This document shows positions 12,651 through 24,390 of a stretch of DNA of 64,000 nt, piece by piece. The stretch comes from Serinus canaria. Taxonomy: Eukaryota > Chordata > Aves > Passeriformes > Fringillidae. How positions within the stretch are numbered: the first letter of the stretch is position 1; the number at the start of each line of letters is the position of its first letter. The notes beneath the pieces are model-generated. The model worked only from the letters and a program-made list of their open reading frames with translations. It was not told the origin of the DNA and did no database searches. A program made the translations under genes and the position numbers. Location of the stretch: NCBI RefSeq assembly GCF_022539315.1, contig NC_066315.1, positions 48,775,174-48,839,173 on the forward strand. Direction: 5' to 3'.

Positions 12651-14907
12651 TGACTGTTAGGTATTTTATTTATATGTTTCTCTTTACATGCCAGAGTCAA
12701 TACAATCTGTGTGTTTTGGCATACCATTTTTTAAAGTGCATGGTTTAATTTTGAGCCCTTTTGTTTTGATTTACCATTTATTACACCTTGCATGTTGCCT
12801 AGGCCTGTGTACTATCTCAGAAGACAGTGTTGAATAGGATGAGTTTAATCTTTCTTTAGTTTAAAAAGTAAGCACTTATACACAGCTAGCTGACCAGACT
12901 GCTTATGTTGGCAGTGGGAAGTGATGTTCAAGACGAAAATTTATCTTCTGTATCTCAGACAAACATCTACAAATGCCCATTGAGAGGTGTCCTTCATGAA
13001 CTAAAGTAGGCCCAGATTTTTTGACTCAACACTTAAAGTTTCAGTGCTAAAGTCAGGCAAAATTAATCCCATGCTCCTAGGAAAAGAAAATGACCAGGTT
13101 ATCTAGAGTGCAACCTTGAAGAGACAAGAGAGGGATACTTCATGGATGAGATAGCATCCAAGCAGAATACAGAGACGTCTTAAGGCGCTCATGATGGAGC
13201 ATTTCCACTGACTGAGATCAATGGCAATATCCGTGGCTGATTTTTTTTTTTATCTGAAAAATAAAATTCTTCCCAATGAACTGAAAAGAGACCCTTAAAA
13301 ATGATCCATCATAATTAATAGCATGGGACAGAAAACTGTTTGGGCAAGGCAGAAGCTGGCTTCTGCTGTTTATATTTCTGTTTCATGCGTAGAATCAATA
13401 TTAGAGCTGGGAGCATCATAGCTGATCCTTTGATCATATCCCATATGCAAGAGAGGATCACAGCAACAAAAGGACTGTTAATAACCAATATTGATTCACC
13501 TTTCCCTAATGTATGGACAAAAATGTCATCAACAAGCGGGTCAACAGCCTGAAGCAATGAGCCCTATAATAGCCTACTAAGCAAAGAATAACACAGAGTT
13601 CATTTATTTATTCCAACATCATATCAATTGCATTCAGTCCTCTGAGAGATGAATGCACTGAAAGTAAAAGACTTACAGGACAGCTTCTTTTTTGGGTGTC
13701 ACACACATGTTGTGCCCCAACATTGTGCTGGGTTTAGAAGTCACTGAGCTGGCTTAACCTGATTCTTCACCTCCACCCATCTTTGTTGTTCTGTTCCCTG
13801 TTCAGTCAAAAGAGCTAGCATTTCAGTTTTATTCTCTTTCTTTTTTACCAGGCTATTAAAAGTAGTATATCACAGCAATTATGAAAGGTTTTTTTGGTTT
13901 TGCTGCATTGAGGATGATACAAATGTAGAAAAGTATTTTGAGATAGAAACAATTCACCTAAGAGTCTTTCCCACCATGTTTATTTCTCTCATTAAAATAA
14001 CTGATCATCCAGGGAGTGAACAAGAGCTACCCACAAAAGCCTATAGATCTCTCCTAGGTGAAAACTTTACTAACAGCAGTTAGATAACACTTGTAAATTA
14101 AATGGTGCATAAAGGCAAAGCAAGCAGAAAATATGAAAATACTGTAATAACTCATTTTTAAAACTACATTCAACTGACTAATGCAGCATAAGTCTAGTCC
14201 TATGAACCTTCCATTGCAATTGCTATTTCTTTAATCTACTAAAGATTCTAAATGTACTGCATTGGGAGGTTGAAGAGCTTTGGAGAAGAGGTGAAATATT
14301 TTTTTCTTTTTTTCCATATTTTAATCCCATTATACGTTTTCCCTTCTATAAAATATTAATTACCATGGTTTCCAAGCTTGTGAGCATCACAATAATGTCT
14401 TTATGATTAAATGTTTTTTTTTATTTTTACCTAGTGAAGACCTTATGCTCTGTTGAAGCTGGGAAATTTGAATAGAGAGCAAGCATCCAAATATTAGCCC
14501 ATGGTAAATTACAGAATTTTAGTTAATCCCCATGAGAAAACTTGAGGGCCTTGATGTAACTTGGATCTAAAGGGAAATAAAGCTTGTGTTTTGAACACTT
14601 CCTGTCCATCTTAAATAAAAAGCTGGTTTTTAGAGCTGTATTTTTCTCCATAAAACATCAGACATCAATGAAGGTGACAGAGACATGTTCATTTCATGGA
14701 ATATGCATGGTTGTATACATAATAAATATAAGCTCAGCAGCATGGCATACATGAGTCATATACACAAAGAAGTCTCACTAGCAATCTAAAAATAACATTC
14801 TGCAACAATTCTGAACAGAAATTGAGGAAAGGATAGTTTTGTTCAAATTTCTCAGGTACACAAGGCCAAAAAACCACAAATCAAGAAACTTTAAAATGAC
14901 CTCACTG
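12651..14907. other. AT-rich unique DNA, no gene seen
   Basis: No gene, RNA or transposon was recognised. The two opposed frames near 13315-13557 are mirror frames over the same DNA and show no domain. The sequence is AT-rich with scattered T-runs. Confidence 0.55.
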
Positions 14908-15345
14908 TCATAGAATCCTAGAATCATTTAGGTTGGAAAAGAACTTTAACCCAGCACTACCAGCTTTAAAACATGTCCCCAAGTGCCAAACCTACATAAC
15001 TTTTAAATACCTCCAGTGATTGTGACTCCGTCACTTCCTGAGCAGCATGTTCCAAAGTTTGACAACATAAAGAAATTTTTTCTAACATTCAATCTAAACT
15101 TCTAAACTTCCCCTGGTGCAATTTTCCACTGGCCAAGAGGCTGTTTCCTCTTGTCCTGTGACTTGTTAGTAGGGAGGAGAGACCAACTCTCACCTGGCTA
15201 CAGCCTCCCTCCAGGAAATTGCAGGGAGCTGGGCCTCCTTTTCTCCTGAGTGCACAATGCCAGCTGCTGCAGCCACTCCTCAGCTGACTTGTCCTCTGGA
15301 CCCTCCACCCTCTTTGTTGTCCTTCTTTAGACACACTCCACTGCT
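14908..15345 (-). mobile_element. CR1 LINE 3' fragment, antisense
   Basis: Read on the minus strand, this is a CR1 3' end. The plus-strand text begins 'tcatagaatcctagaatcat' then 'ttaggttggaaaagaac', which is the reverse complement of the CR1 terminal repeat and 3' UTR. It runs on through 'ttttctaacattcaatctaaac', 'tttcctcttgtcctgtgac', 'cacctggctacagcctcc' and 'ctccttttctcctga' to 'cttctttagacacactcca'. These are antisense pieces of the ORF2 C-terminus. Relative to typical CR1 some bases are missing around the 'ctgggcctcc' stretch. The frame is broken, so no product is expected. The minus frame at 15089-15334 is an out-of-frame remnant. Confidence 0.9.
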
Positions 15346-16893
15346 TGGGAATCCAAAGAATTATTCTAAGAAAAGCAGTCCTGTAAAAATGGCAGGATGG
15401 AGTTGAGAAGTTAATGTCTCTCTGAAATTTCTGATCAAATCTGTTTTAGAGATGGGCAATTTTCTTTCCAGTACCTCTCCCAGTAGCAATTCTAAAAAAT
15501 TACTCTGCATTTGAAGTCAGGCTGGATCTTCCCTCTCAGCTATATGACCATCAGTAAATAATGTATGTGCAGAACTAATTAGATCTGCAATCACATCTCA
15601 GTAATTCCACTTCCATCTAGTATATATTGAACTAGCACAACATCTCTGGGTCAGATACAGTCTCTTGAGGCTATCTGATGCATCCTTTAATTAAAACTCA
15701 GAAAGCACTTCTAATGATAAATATACACAGAAAGGAGGAGAATCGAGATCTCTTCATGTAGCTGTGCCACTTCTGGAAGATGAACATGAGTAAAACAAGC
15801 ACTAGAGACATATATTCGCCACAGAAGTCAGCAGATAAAGCTCTGAACACATATGGAACAGACATGATAAGCTAAAAGGTGACACTTTAGTATTGTCACT
15901 TTTCAGAATGGAATCAAACTTTCAGAGCATAACCCCTAAGTTGTTTTCAAGAAATATTCTGGAGTGACTAACAAATTAATTTTGTATTAGAAATGCCCAG
16001 CAAGTGCTGTAGGATAGTCAGGATCACTTACGTGGTTTTGGAATTATTCTTTTTATATTGCTTACCACTTAAAAAAGAAAGAGAGAAAAGGAAGTAATTA
16101 GATTTTATTATTTTATACTATGGTAAATGTATGGAGTCAGTCTCTTCTTTTCCAGTCTTTTTAAATTTTTGTAACAATTACCAAAGAAGTGAAACAAAAA
16201 TGGCATCTACAAAGCTATGTGCTCTAGTAGAAACCCACAGAAATGCCAATTAAGTGTAAAAGATCGTCAGAGCCACCTGAAAATTGGAGGATCCAAGAAC
16301 ATATAGTTGCCTATTCTTTTTTTCTATTCTTACACTTTCTATCAGTGGGATATTAAAAAACATCTTGTTTTGTTCCTTTTTGTTATGATAGAGGTGTCTG
16401 TGTTAAAACAAAAATAAAAACTCAGAAGCATGTTTTGATTTCAACCAAAACTATAGCATGAGACTAGCCATACTCAGTCAGATTCTATCTTAATCATTCT
16501 CTGACATTGGACAGTAGGGCATGAGCAGGTGAAAATATAGAAAGTAATACAATTATGGAATTATATTTTTCTAGCATAATCAGAAAACAATAATTGTCTT
16601 TAGTATCTTAACCTCTGGAGATGGGATCTGAAAGCAACATACCCTAACACAGCAATATTAGTAGAAAATTTAACAAGCCAGTTGACTTTGTGGGTTATTT
16701 TAATCTGGAAAATTCAGAGACTGCAAAGATCGCAGGCATATTCCAAAATATGCCAAAAGCCCACTTCCCTTGGCAAGACAAAAAAGATCTCTCCTTTGCC
16801 ACTCTGTTTTTCCTCCAGACATGCACAAATTTTTTGTTAGCAGCTACCAGTAAGACTACTTACTTAGAAGCAAGGTTTAGTTCTCTCTTTCTC

Positions 16894-16926
16894 AAAAAAA
16901 AAAAAAAAAAAGAAAAAAAAGAAAGA
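16894..16926. repeat. A-rich tract
   Basis: Eighteen A residues are followed by an interrupted A/G run (AGAAAAAAAAGAAAG). There is no adjacent LINE or retrogene body on the plus strand to suggest that this is a retrotransposition tail, so it is scored as simple sequence. Confidence 0.85.
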
Positions 16927-18065
16927 TATAATCACCACAGCAGTTATTGAACCAAAGCTTTAGTGAAAATTCCCAGAGGAGACATTGCAAAGATCAAAGC
17001 CAGGTAAGCCTTATATTTAGTGATGGACAGTTTGATTAACTGAGCTCTCACATGGCACTACTCCTTTTCATTATTCTAAGAGGGGATTATTTCAACACAG
17101 CACTCAAATGGCACTGTCATTTCTTTTCCAGGGATACCTTGGCCCAGCATTTTTCACCCTCTGATAATCCTCTGAGTCCCAATGCATTACTATTTAACAC
17201 ATAACCTCTCATTTAGACTGCTATAAGCAAGTACATTTGGGTTACGCAGTTAGATACAGAGGTTACTTGATTCCTTTTTTCCCCTCTTTGGACTGAGACC
17301 ATCACAATTAAGAGTGATCACCAACTCCAGTATAACTGATCTGTGCCTGAGACTCATAAAGGCAACTGTAAAAATACATACTCAGTTACCACTAAAAAGA
17401 GGAAGATATTTACTTGGATGGAGATTTCCAAAACATCATCCTTTCCAACACAGAAAATGCCAGAGTTTGTTGTGATGAAGGGTTGTTGCTGGATTTTTGG
17501 AAAAGACCTATTCAATCTGAACACCTTTGACCTGTTACAATAATAGTTTACCCATTGAACTACATACAAATGTCAATGTATAACACATTTACCTTTAGAC
17601 TAGATATTCTCAGGTGTGACATTCACTTCCTGAAGAATTTTCAAAATCATTACCAATTCCTCCCACAAGAACATTTTTAAAATACTAGGAGAAAGACAGA
17701 TTTGACCTTGATGAAAACATAGCGGAATTTTGTTTTTTAGGGATTTCCATAGCACAGCTTTTTATTGTATAGAGTGGGTTCTCTAGAAAGATATTTGTTC
17801 TATAAAATACAGGTTACAGTTTCTAGTCTTTTTATCTCTTTCAAGGGATAAGTTTATTTCCCGATATATTTTTCAAAAGACTCATTAAGGGGAGCTCTGT
17901 GGGGCTCAGAATGGTGATTCTAAAACTTCAAGCAACAAGAAGAATTTTTCCCGTCAATTGTATCACTTTAATAATTTAGGAAAAAGAATGAAAGAAACTG
18001 AGGCTTCATATTTACAATAGAGAGATTAGATAATTATGTCTCATCAGATCCTATACATTAATGCT

Positions 18066-18081
18066 GGGGGGGAGGGGTGGG
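18066..18081 (+). other. Candidate G-quadruplex motif
   Basis: A run of seven G, then A, four G, T, three G gives four G-triplets with one-base spacers (GGG-G-GGG-A-GGGG-T-GGG). This meets the usual pattern rule for an intramolecular G-quadruplex. It is isolated in AT-rich DNA. Confidence 0.6.
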
Positions 18082-19081
18082 CGTCCTAACAGCATTTGGC
18101 AGGAGTAACACAAGTCATATTAGAACTCAGTAGTTATATTTTCTTTGAAACTACTGCCCCAGAAAGAACAAGGGATAACTAAAGTCTTGTAGACTTCTTT
18201 TGGATAAATGAGAAAATTTAATGTCTGGCAAGGAAAGGGAGACTTGCCATTTTCTGTAAAAGTGGAGTATATTGAGTGTAGCCTCAAAATTTAGCATTTT
18301 TTCTCTCCCTACAAAGTATTAAACAATTAACTCCACAAGCTTTATTTAATTGGAATACAATAGTTCCTACCTAGTGGGCTACCCTTCCCTGGAAATCAGT
18401 TTATCATGGTAGATACTACAATAGAATCCAGTAGAACCAACACAAAGTAAATGCTCTTGTATGAAAGTTAGTCAAAATTGGTGAAACAAAAGGGTCTTTG
18501 TTCATTTGTTTGCTTGTTTTGACAACTAAATATAAGATATTGAGATGTCTCTTCTCATGAGAAAAGGAAAAACGTAAGATCCTTGTATTCAAACTCTGCT
18601 AGAGTTTAAGTATCCTTCTTCTCCATGGTCTTTAGGTCAGGCTTTATACAAACACCCAGAACTACGATGATGTTTGGATCCTTTGCTGCATTGCCCAGAA
18701 CCAAACTGCACACAAGCAGTTGCTCCACGTGCAGCCTTTATGCAAGTGCTGCCTTTGTCTGGATTGCTCAGCTCACTGCTAGAGTGACAAATGGGAGGCA
18801 ACAGAATGAAATTTAATGTATTCTCAGAACCGACATCTAGTACTTTGCATAGTACACAGTTCTGAAATAATCCAGCATAGAGAAGAATCCACACTAACAA
18901 AAAAAAACAGACATAAGACAGACTTTTAGAGGCAGCAAAGAAAAATGTCAGATACACACATGAAAACTATTTCTACTTCCTAGTTGAAGGTGCTCCGTGC
19001 TTACAATTTCCTGCCCAAATGTAGAATGTATTACAGCAGCCTGATGTGGAAAACTTACAAGTCTTGGGAGTTTGGTTTGGA

Positions 19082-19126
19082 CAGATTTAAGATTTACTCT
19101 TGAGATCAGATTTAAGATTTACTCTT
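19082..19126. repeat. 25-bp imperfect tandem duplication
   Basis: 'cagatttaagatttactctt' occurs at 19082-19101 and 19107-19126, separated by 'gagat'. The two 20-base copies are identical, which suggests a recent local duplication. Confidence 0.9.
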
Positions 19127-19758
19127 TTTGTTTCAAAATGGAGAAGGGACTGGGACTCTTATAAGGGATGCTTTTGACTTTATGAGGCTTCTACTGGCAG
19201 TCTCAACTGAAACAAGGAAAAGAAAGCTGAGGGAAAAATTCTTAAGGAGAAAACATGCAAAAAAGAACATTGCACTCTCTGTAAAATATATGGTCTAAGC
19301 TTCTTTAGAAAAAAAAAAATCAGGGATCATACAGGTAAACTATTTTTTTCCCCAGCTCTAGCACTAAAGAGAGACAACTTAGGAAGAGATCATATTTTAT
19401 TTAAATAAACAAGCTACAGAAATGAGTCATGTGCAATACAATTTAAAATGACAACACATTCCTTCAAAAGAATACTATTGAGCCCTACAAAATCCTGATG
19501 GGAAAAAAATCAGACCATTTGTAGATTCATAAACTGCCTGCAAAAAATAAAACAATCATGTTTTGATAAGTCAGCATCAGGATCAATACATAGTGCTTTA
19601 ACACAGAAAAATACCACAGCTATGATACGGAAATTATTGAAGACCTACTAGAATCTGCTTGAAGAAGGAGTAGATGCTGCAGCCCAGTTGCAAGGCAATA
19701 AAGAAAAGATGTCACCAGTTTTCCTAAAGTAACAAAACTGTGTTTACTAAATGTTGCC

Positions 19759-19759
<1 letters not shown>

Positions 19760-19843
<84 letters not shown>
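19760..19843. repeat. (TA)n microsatellite
   Basis: An alternating AT run of about 84 bases is interrupted once by 'gtatgt' near 19809-19814. Long TA runs extrude cruciforms and are prone to length change and assembly error, so the exact length here should be treated with caution. Confidence 0.95.
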
Positions 19844-19845
<2 letters not shown>

Positions 19846-20180
19846 GTTGTTCATCACAGTTTCTTTTCAATGTATGACTCTGTCCCCTGGACCTCATGTT
19901 ACCATATTCATGTAAAATAACATGGGCTTCTCATGCCCAAATCAATGCTGAAGTTAAAGCGGTCTTCTGGAAGTAAGGAAAGCAACACCAGAAGCCTAGA
20001 AAGTGACCCCTGAAGTCACTGGAAAGGATTGGTACCCTGCCTATCAGTATCTTCTTTCACCAACACTCTGTCTCAGGCCAATGGAGGCCTGCATCTAAAG
20101 GTATCAATGTGCTTTACTCAGTTGTGTTTGGAGCAGGAAAAAGTGAAAAGTAAGTGAGAGAAAACCTCAGCACTAACTAC

Positions 20181-20707
20181 AGAATCACAGAATATGCTAA
20201 GTTGGAAGGGACCCCCAAGGATCATTGAGTCCAACCCTTATCCCTGCACAGGACATCCCCAAGAGCTGCACCATGAGCTCGAGAGCATTGTTCAAATGCT
20301 CTTGATCTCTGTCAGGCTGGCACTGTGATGTCTGAATGGGGGAGTCTGTTCCAGTGCCCAGCCATCCACTGGGTGAAAAACCTTTTCCTCAAACCCAACC
20401 TAAACCTCCCCTGACTCAGCTTCATGCCATTCCTTCAGGTTCTGTCACTGGTCCCAAGAGTGAAGAGATCAGTGTTTGCCCCTTCTCTTCTCCTCTTTAG
20501 GATGCTCAAGATCACAGTGAGATCTCCTCAGCCTCAGCCTCCTCTTCTCCAGGCTGAACAGACCAAGTGACCTCAGCCACTCCTCATATGGCTTCCCCTC
20601 AAGGCCCTTCACCATCTTAGTTGCCCTCTTTTGGACATTCTCCAATAACTTAATATCTTTTTTTATATGGCAGTGACCAAAACTGCACGTAATATTAAAG
20701 GTGAGAA
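20181..20707 (-). mobile_element. CR1 LINE 3' fragment, antisense
   Basis: The plus strand starts 'agaatcacagaatatgctaa', then 'gttggaagggacccccaagg' and 'atcattgagtccaaccctt', a reverse-complemented CR1 3' UTR. It continues through the antisense ORF2 C-terminus ('ttccagtgcccagccatcc', 'aaaccttttcctcaaaccc', 'ctcttctccaggctgaaca', 'agttgccctcttttggaca'), then 'gtgaccaaaactgcacgtaa'. The element stops in ordinary AT-rich DNA near 20707, giving 5' truncation. Its 3' UTR differs from that of the copies at 22842 and 52711, so it is probably another CR1 subfamily. No intact reading frame remains. Confidence 0.92.
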
Positions 20708-22841
20708 TTCAAGGTAATTCTCCATCTGAAAAATCCTTCAAGTGAAAGATATGGATTACAAAAATCTAAGATTCAGAAAATATCCTCTTTTTTTCTATTT
20801 TATCATTTGAATGAGACCTCAATAGAGCAGTGGCTGGGTGAATGGCACAAATTACCACAACTTTGAAGAAAAATCTTACCTTTGGTTTAGCATTTAGTGG
20901 TCTAGACCAGTCTTTATTGCACAGATGAAGATCCCTCATGCTTAATAACAATTTACATGATGAGATCATCAGCTTACATGCTCACAGCATTAACATTTTG
21001 AAGTGGTGAAAGTTTACCACTTTAAGCATGATGGGGAAAAAAAACAGTATCCTAAATAGCTTTCAGGGTTAAAATTGGAGTGTTTTAATAAATTCATATG
21101 AGGGCACACTGCCTCTTGAGAGTCATTGTCTCTGGATAGCCTAACACCCTAAGCAATCTAAAATCATCCAGGTGTTAGATGACTCAGGGATACAAAGCTT
21201 TCTCAGGATTCATAGCTTTCTGAGAAAGATGGGCAGCAGTCTCATATGTATTTTACTGTGTGTCTGACTTAAGTAGTGACGCAGCAGACCTAACCTCACT
21301 TTAAAAATTGTTCTGACACTGACATGTCTTGTCACTGACATGTCACTTTAAGAGTTGAACAATGTAGAGTGCAGGGGTTAATGCTATTCTGCCATCATAA
21401 TTGTTGATTTATTTTTGTATAAAATGTTATTGTTATCCAGAATAAGACAGAGCATCATAATCTGAAAAGGCTGCAAACTAAAATGCTTTTTTCTAAAATT
21501 TCTTTTTAATGACCTAGTAAAATCAACTGGGTAACATATAGGTCAGCATTACGTGATTTGGTATTAATGTTAAATATGACTAAAAAAATCCCATGGAAAC
21601 AAGAATCAAAGTTGTTTTGCAAGCAGTGCATTTTTCTTACTGAAGGCATAATAGTTATCCTTAGGGTTTGGATATTTTAGATGATTTAGAAAAGGAAAAG
21701 CAAAAAGAATAAAGACAGAAAGAGAGAATCACTTATGCTTTGACCTTAAAGAACAAGATTAATGAAGTGCAGTGAACAGTGAAATGAAAACATTCTGTTT
21801 GGGCCAAGCAATTACTTACTAACTAGCAGAGTTAAGCAAAGGTGTGATAATTTTTAAGATTTCAAACAGGATGGACAGTGAAAATATACAATATTTTCAA
21901 GGTTTTTTTCCCTTTGTTTTGGATTAACTAAGCCATTTTATTTTGCTATTTTCACATGTTTACATAAGAATCTGCTTGGTTTCTTGCATGGCAATTTTAA
22001 AAATAAAAGGTTTTAGAGATTCCTACTTCCTTTCCATAGACCTGTCACTTCAATTTCAATTTTTAAAATATAAGGTGAGACACTTCATCTATCTAATAAC
22101 AACTTGTTTTTTCCTAAAATGACAAGAGATTTTTGCAGAAGAGTTACTCTTTTTTAAAGTTGAGCTGCATGAAAATAATTTAAGTGGAAAAATTATAGCT
22201 GAAGAGTTTTCGAAGAACTTTTTAGTAGATCACGACAAAAACAAGGCACATGCCATCCCAATAATTTATATCACATTGACTACATAAAAACATTCTAAAT
22301 AATACAGCATTATTAGTGCCTCAATGTATCATTTAATAGCTGATTTAAAAAAATATTTCCACTTATTATTTGGATTCATTGAAGTCTTTTGCAAATCCAG
22401 ATGCATAACACTATTTTTTACCTATTCTCCCTCTTCCCTAAAGTTCTTGCAAAGAAGAGAAATAAAGCTTTTCTGATGGAATTTATATATTCCATGCTCT
22501 CTACTTAGAGAGGAAAAATATTTGACTCTTGTCTGTACATCAAATATTCTCTTTGTTATTTGTGGGTGTACTGACACCTATTAGTAAAGCAGTTATTTTT
22601 TGAGGAAAAAAGAACAACAAACTTTGTAAAGTTACTTCATTGATTTGAAAACCATTTATAGGAGGATTTTCATTCTGAATAGGAACTTAAGACTAACAAG
22701 AACTTTTTAAATATCTTTGTATGCACTTCCAGTTCAAGATAAAAGGATGTCTAAATTAACAATGGCTGTAGGCAACAGGTCAAGGATGCCTCTTCAATCA
22801 TGTTCTGCTGAAAAGCAGATACCCAAGAAAGCACAGAACAC
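20708..22841. other. AT-rich unique DNA, no gene seen
   Basis: No gene or transposon recognised. The minus frame at 20766-20969 has no domain. A small tandem duplication at 21317 is listed separately. Confidence 0.55.
21317..21348. repeat. 16-bp imperfect tandem duplication
   Basis: 'cactgacatgtc' is repeated with a 16-base period (21317-21328 and 21333-21344). Each copy contains the palindrome 'gacatgtc', so the locus carries two closely spaced palindromic cores. Confidence 0.85.
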
Positions 22842-23312
22842 CTAGAATCTTAGAATGGTTTGGGTTGGAGGGGACCTTAAAGATCATCTAGTTCCAACCC
22901 CCCTGTCACAGACACCCCCTCTTGCACTAGATCAGGTTGCTCAGAGCCCCATCCAGCCTGGCCTTGAACACTGCCAGGAATGTGGCATTCACAGCTTCTC
23001 TGGACAATCTGTTCCAGCCTCACCACCTCCACAGTAAAAAATTTCTTCCTAGTATCTGATCTAAACCTTCTCTCTTCCAGTGTGAATCCATTCCCCCTTG
23101 TCCTGTCATTACACGCCCTTGTAAAAAGTCTCTCATCACCTTTCTTGTGGGCTCCCTTCAGGTAAGGAAAGGCCACAATTAGGTTACCCTGGAGCTGTCT
23201 CTTTTTCAGACTGAACAATCCCAACTCTCTCAACCTTTCCTCATACGAGAGGTATCCCATTCCTCTAATCATCTTGCTAGCCCTCCTCTGAAATTGCTCC
23301 AACAGGTCCATG
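22842..23312 (-). mobile_element. CR1 LINE 3' fragment, antisense, well preserved
   Basis: The plus strand starts 'cctagaatcttagaatggtt', then 'tgggttggaggggaccttaa' and 'agatcatctagttccaac', the reverse complement of a typical avian CR1 3' UTR. The rest is antisense ORF2 C-terminus and stops at about 23312, giving 5' truncation. Of the CR1 copies in the window this one is the closest to the consensus I know, and its coding part is still largely readable (see the pseudogene entry). The element is immediately followed at 23495 by a far older CR1 piece in the same orientation. Confidence 0.95.
22927..23311 (-). pseudogene. CR1 ORF2 C-terminal remnant (frameshifted)
   Basis: This is the end of the CR1 ORF2 polyprotein (endonuclease plus reverse transcriptase), C-terminal to the catalytic RT palm. 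From 23311 downward on the minus strand the frame reads an ORF2-like tail, including 'LSYEERLRELGLFSL' and 'RTRGNGF', then 'RKKFFTVEVVR'. Family members continue with a tryptophan-asparagine-arginine (W-N-R) motif. Here the frame slips at about 23014-23018, where 'gaggctggaacag' appears two bases shorter than the usual CR1 text. The ancestral stop appears to be the TAG whose complement is at 22927-22929 ('ctagatcag' on the plus strand), in a different frame from the open reading frame that runs on to 22877. Without the upstream RT and endonuclease domains it cannot act, and it is a dead fragment. Confidence 0.85.
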
Positions 23313-23494
23313 TCTGTAGATGAAACACTCCCTGAATACTCTTTCAGATTTGAGTCATTTAAAGATTGTAATTTTGTGTTTTTCTCTGTTTAGTTTTTTA
23401 AACCTTACAGCCCTCATCCTAAAATTTCACTCTGATCTCTAAATGTCATCTCAGAACAAGTAATTTATATATAAAGTTTGGATCCTGTTTCCCC

Positions 23495-24390
23495 CATACA
23501 TTGCTTTACACTTACCTTGAATTTCACCTGCCATTTTAACCCAGTCACACAGCCTCATAAGGCTTTCCTGCAATTTTCTCAACAAGCTTGCTTTCTTTTT
23601 TTTTTCTTTTTTTTTTTTTTTTTTTTTTTTTTTGCCTTGTTTACTTAAGTTTAATTAGAAAAATTAGTTCAGTACCTTTTCTGGGTCATTAATATATGTG
23701 CTCAATAGTACATTCCCCTACAGAACATCATCAGTAACTTCTCTATGACAGGAAGCAGTGATTGACGCCTACTGTCTTTTCTACCTTCTGGCAATTTATA
23801 GAAAGACATTCATTGTTACAGCTTATTAATTTCCTTTTCCTTTTTTTTTCTTTTTTATGATGAACCTCACAAACTGCCCTTTAGAAATGCAAGTATTATA
23901 AGCATTATGTTACAAGTAGAGTAGTGGAGCTTATCAACTGGAACTGCTTTTCCCCATGGCTGTTGATGTGAGTTTGTGAGGCGGACCTTTTCTTAATTAT
24001 TTGCATTCTAAACTAAAGCCAAGTTCATGGCTCCATGGCTCCCATCTCTTACCTCTATAAGTTTCCTATTCTATTTCCTTTTCTGTTGACTACAGACAGA
24101 TTTACATTTATCTCTCATAATTAACATCCTATAGTTCCCATGATCTCTTCTGGAGCCCTTTAAAAGTCTTTAAAAACTCTTAAAAGCCTGGTGTCACATT
24201 TGCCATCTCCCAGGCTTACAGCAGTCTTCAACAAGAGCCAGCTCACAATTCTCTCAATTCCATTGTTTATCCCTGGCTTCAATTACAGTGTTAGGTCACC
24301 ACCAACTCCAACTATTTGTTCCATAACCTCTTCTAATAGACATTTCAATTCCATAAAACAGTCTCTGATGTGTCCCTGACCAAGATTCTT
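23495..24390 (-). mobile_element. Ancient CR1-type LINE relic, antisense RT region
   Basis: This is strongly diverged but recognisable antisense CR1 ORF2. Diagnostic stretches are 'ttgaatttcacctgccattt' near 23519, 'gggtcattaatatatgtgct' with 'tagtacattcccctacagaa' near 23690, 'cctggtgtcacatttgccat' near 24187, and 'tttgttccataacctcttct' with 'agacatttcaattcc' near 24320. Their order matches the C- to N-terminal order of the reverse transcriptase on the minus strand. The relic carries a T42-like tract (23592-23633). The degree of decay is much greater than in the adjacent CR1 at 22842, so this insertion is older. No frame survives. Confidence 0.6.
23592..23633. repeat. Poly-T tract
   Basis: Forty-two bases are nearly all T, broken by single C bases at 23595 and 23606. 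It lies inside the old antisense CR1 relic, so it is more likely an expanded T-run than a retrotransposon tail. Confidence 0.9.

Larger units (their letters stand above)
15346..20180. other. AT-rich unique DNA with simple repeats
   Basis: No gene recognised. Frames at 16690-16950, 17343-17569 and 18625-18957 have no domain and overlap on opposite strands. The 18637-18957 minus frame is cysteine-rich by chance and not like a secreted cysteine motif. The interval holds an A-tract, a G-rich run, a 25-bp duplication and a TA microsatellite, which are listed separately. Confidence 0.55.

Noticed and set aside
18637..18957. 106-codon cysteine-rich minus frame
   Set aside because: Cysteines are not in a recognisable spacing, no signal peptide is at the start, and there is no splice or promoter context.
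22877..22926. Extension of the CR1 ORF2 frame beyond the ancestral stop
   Set aside because: A two-base deletion moved the frame past the normal ORF2 stop, so the last residues are not original protein.
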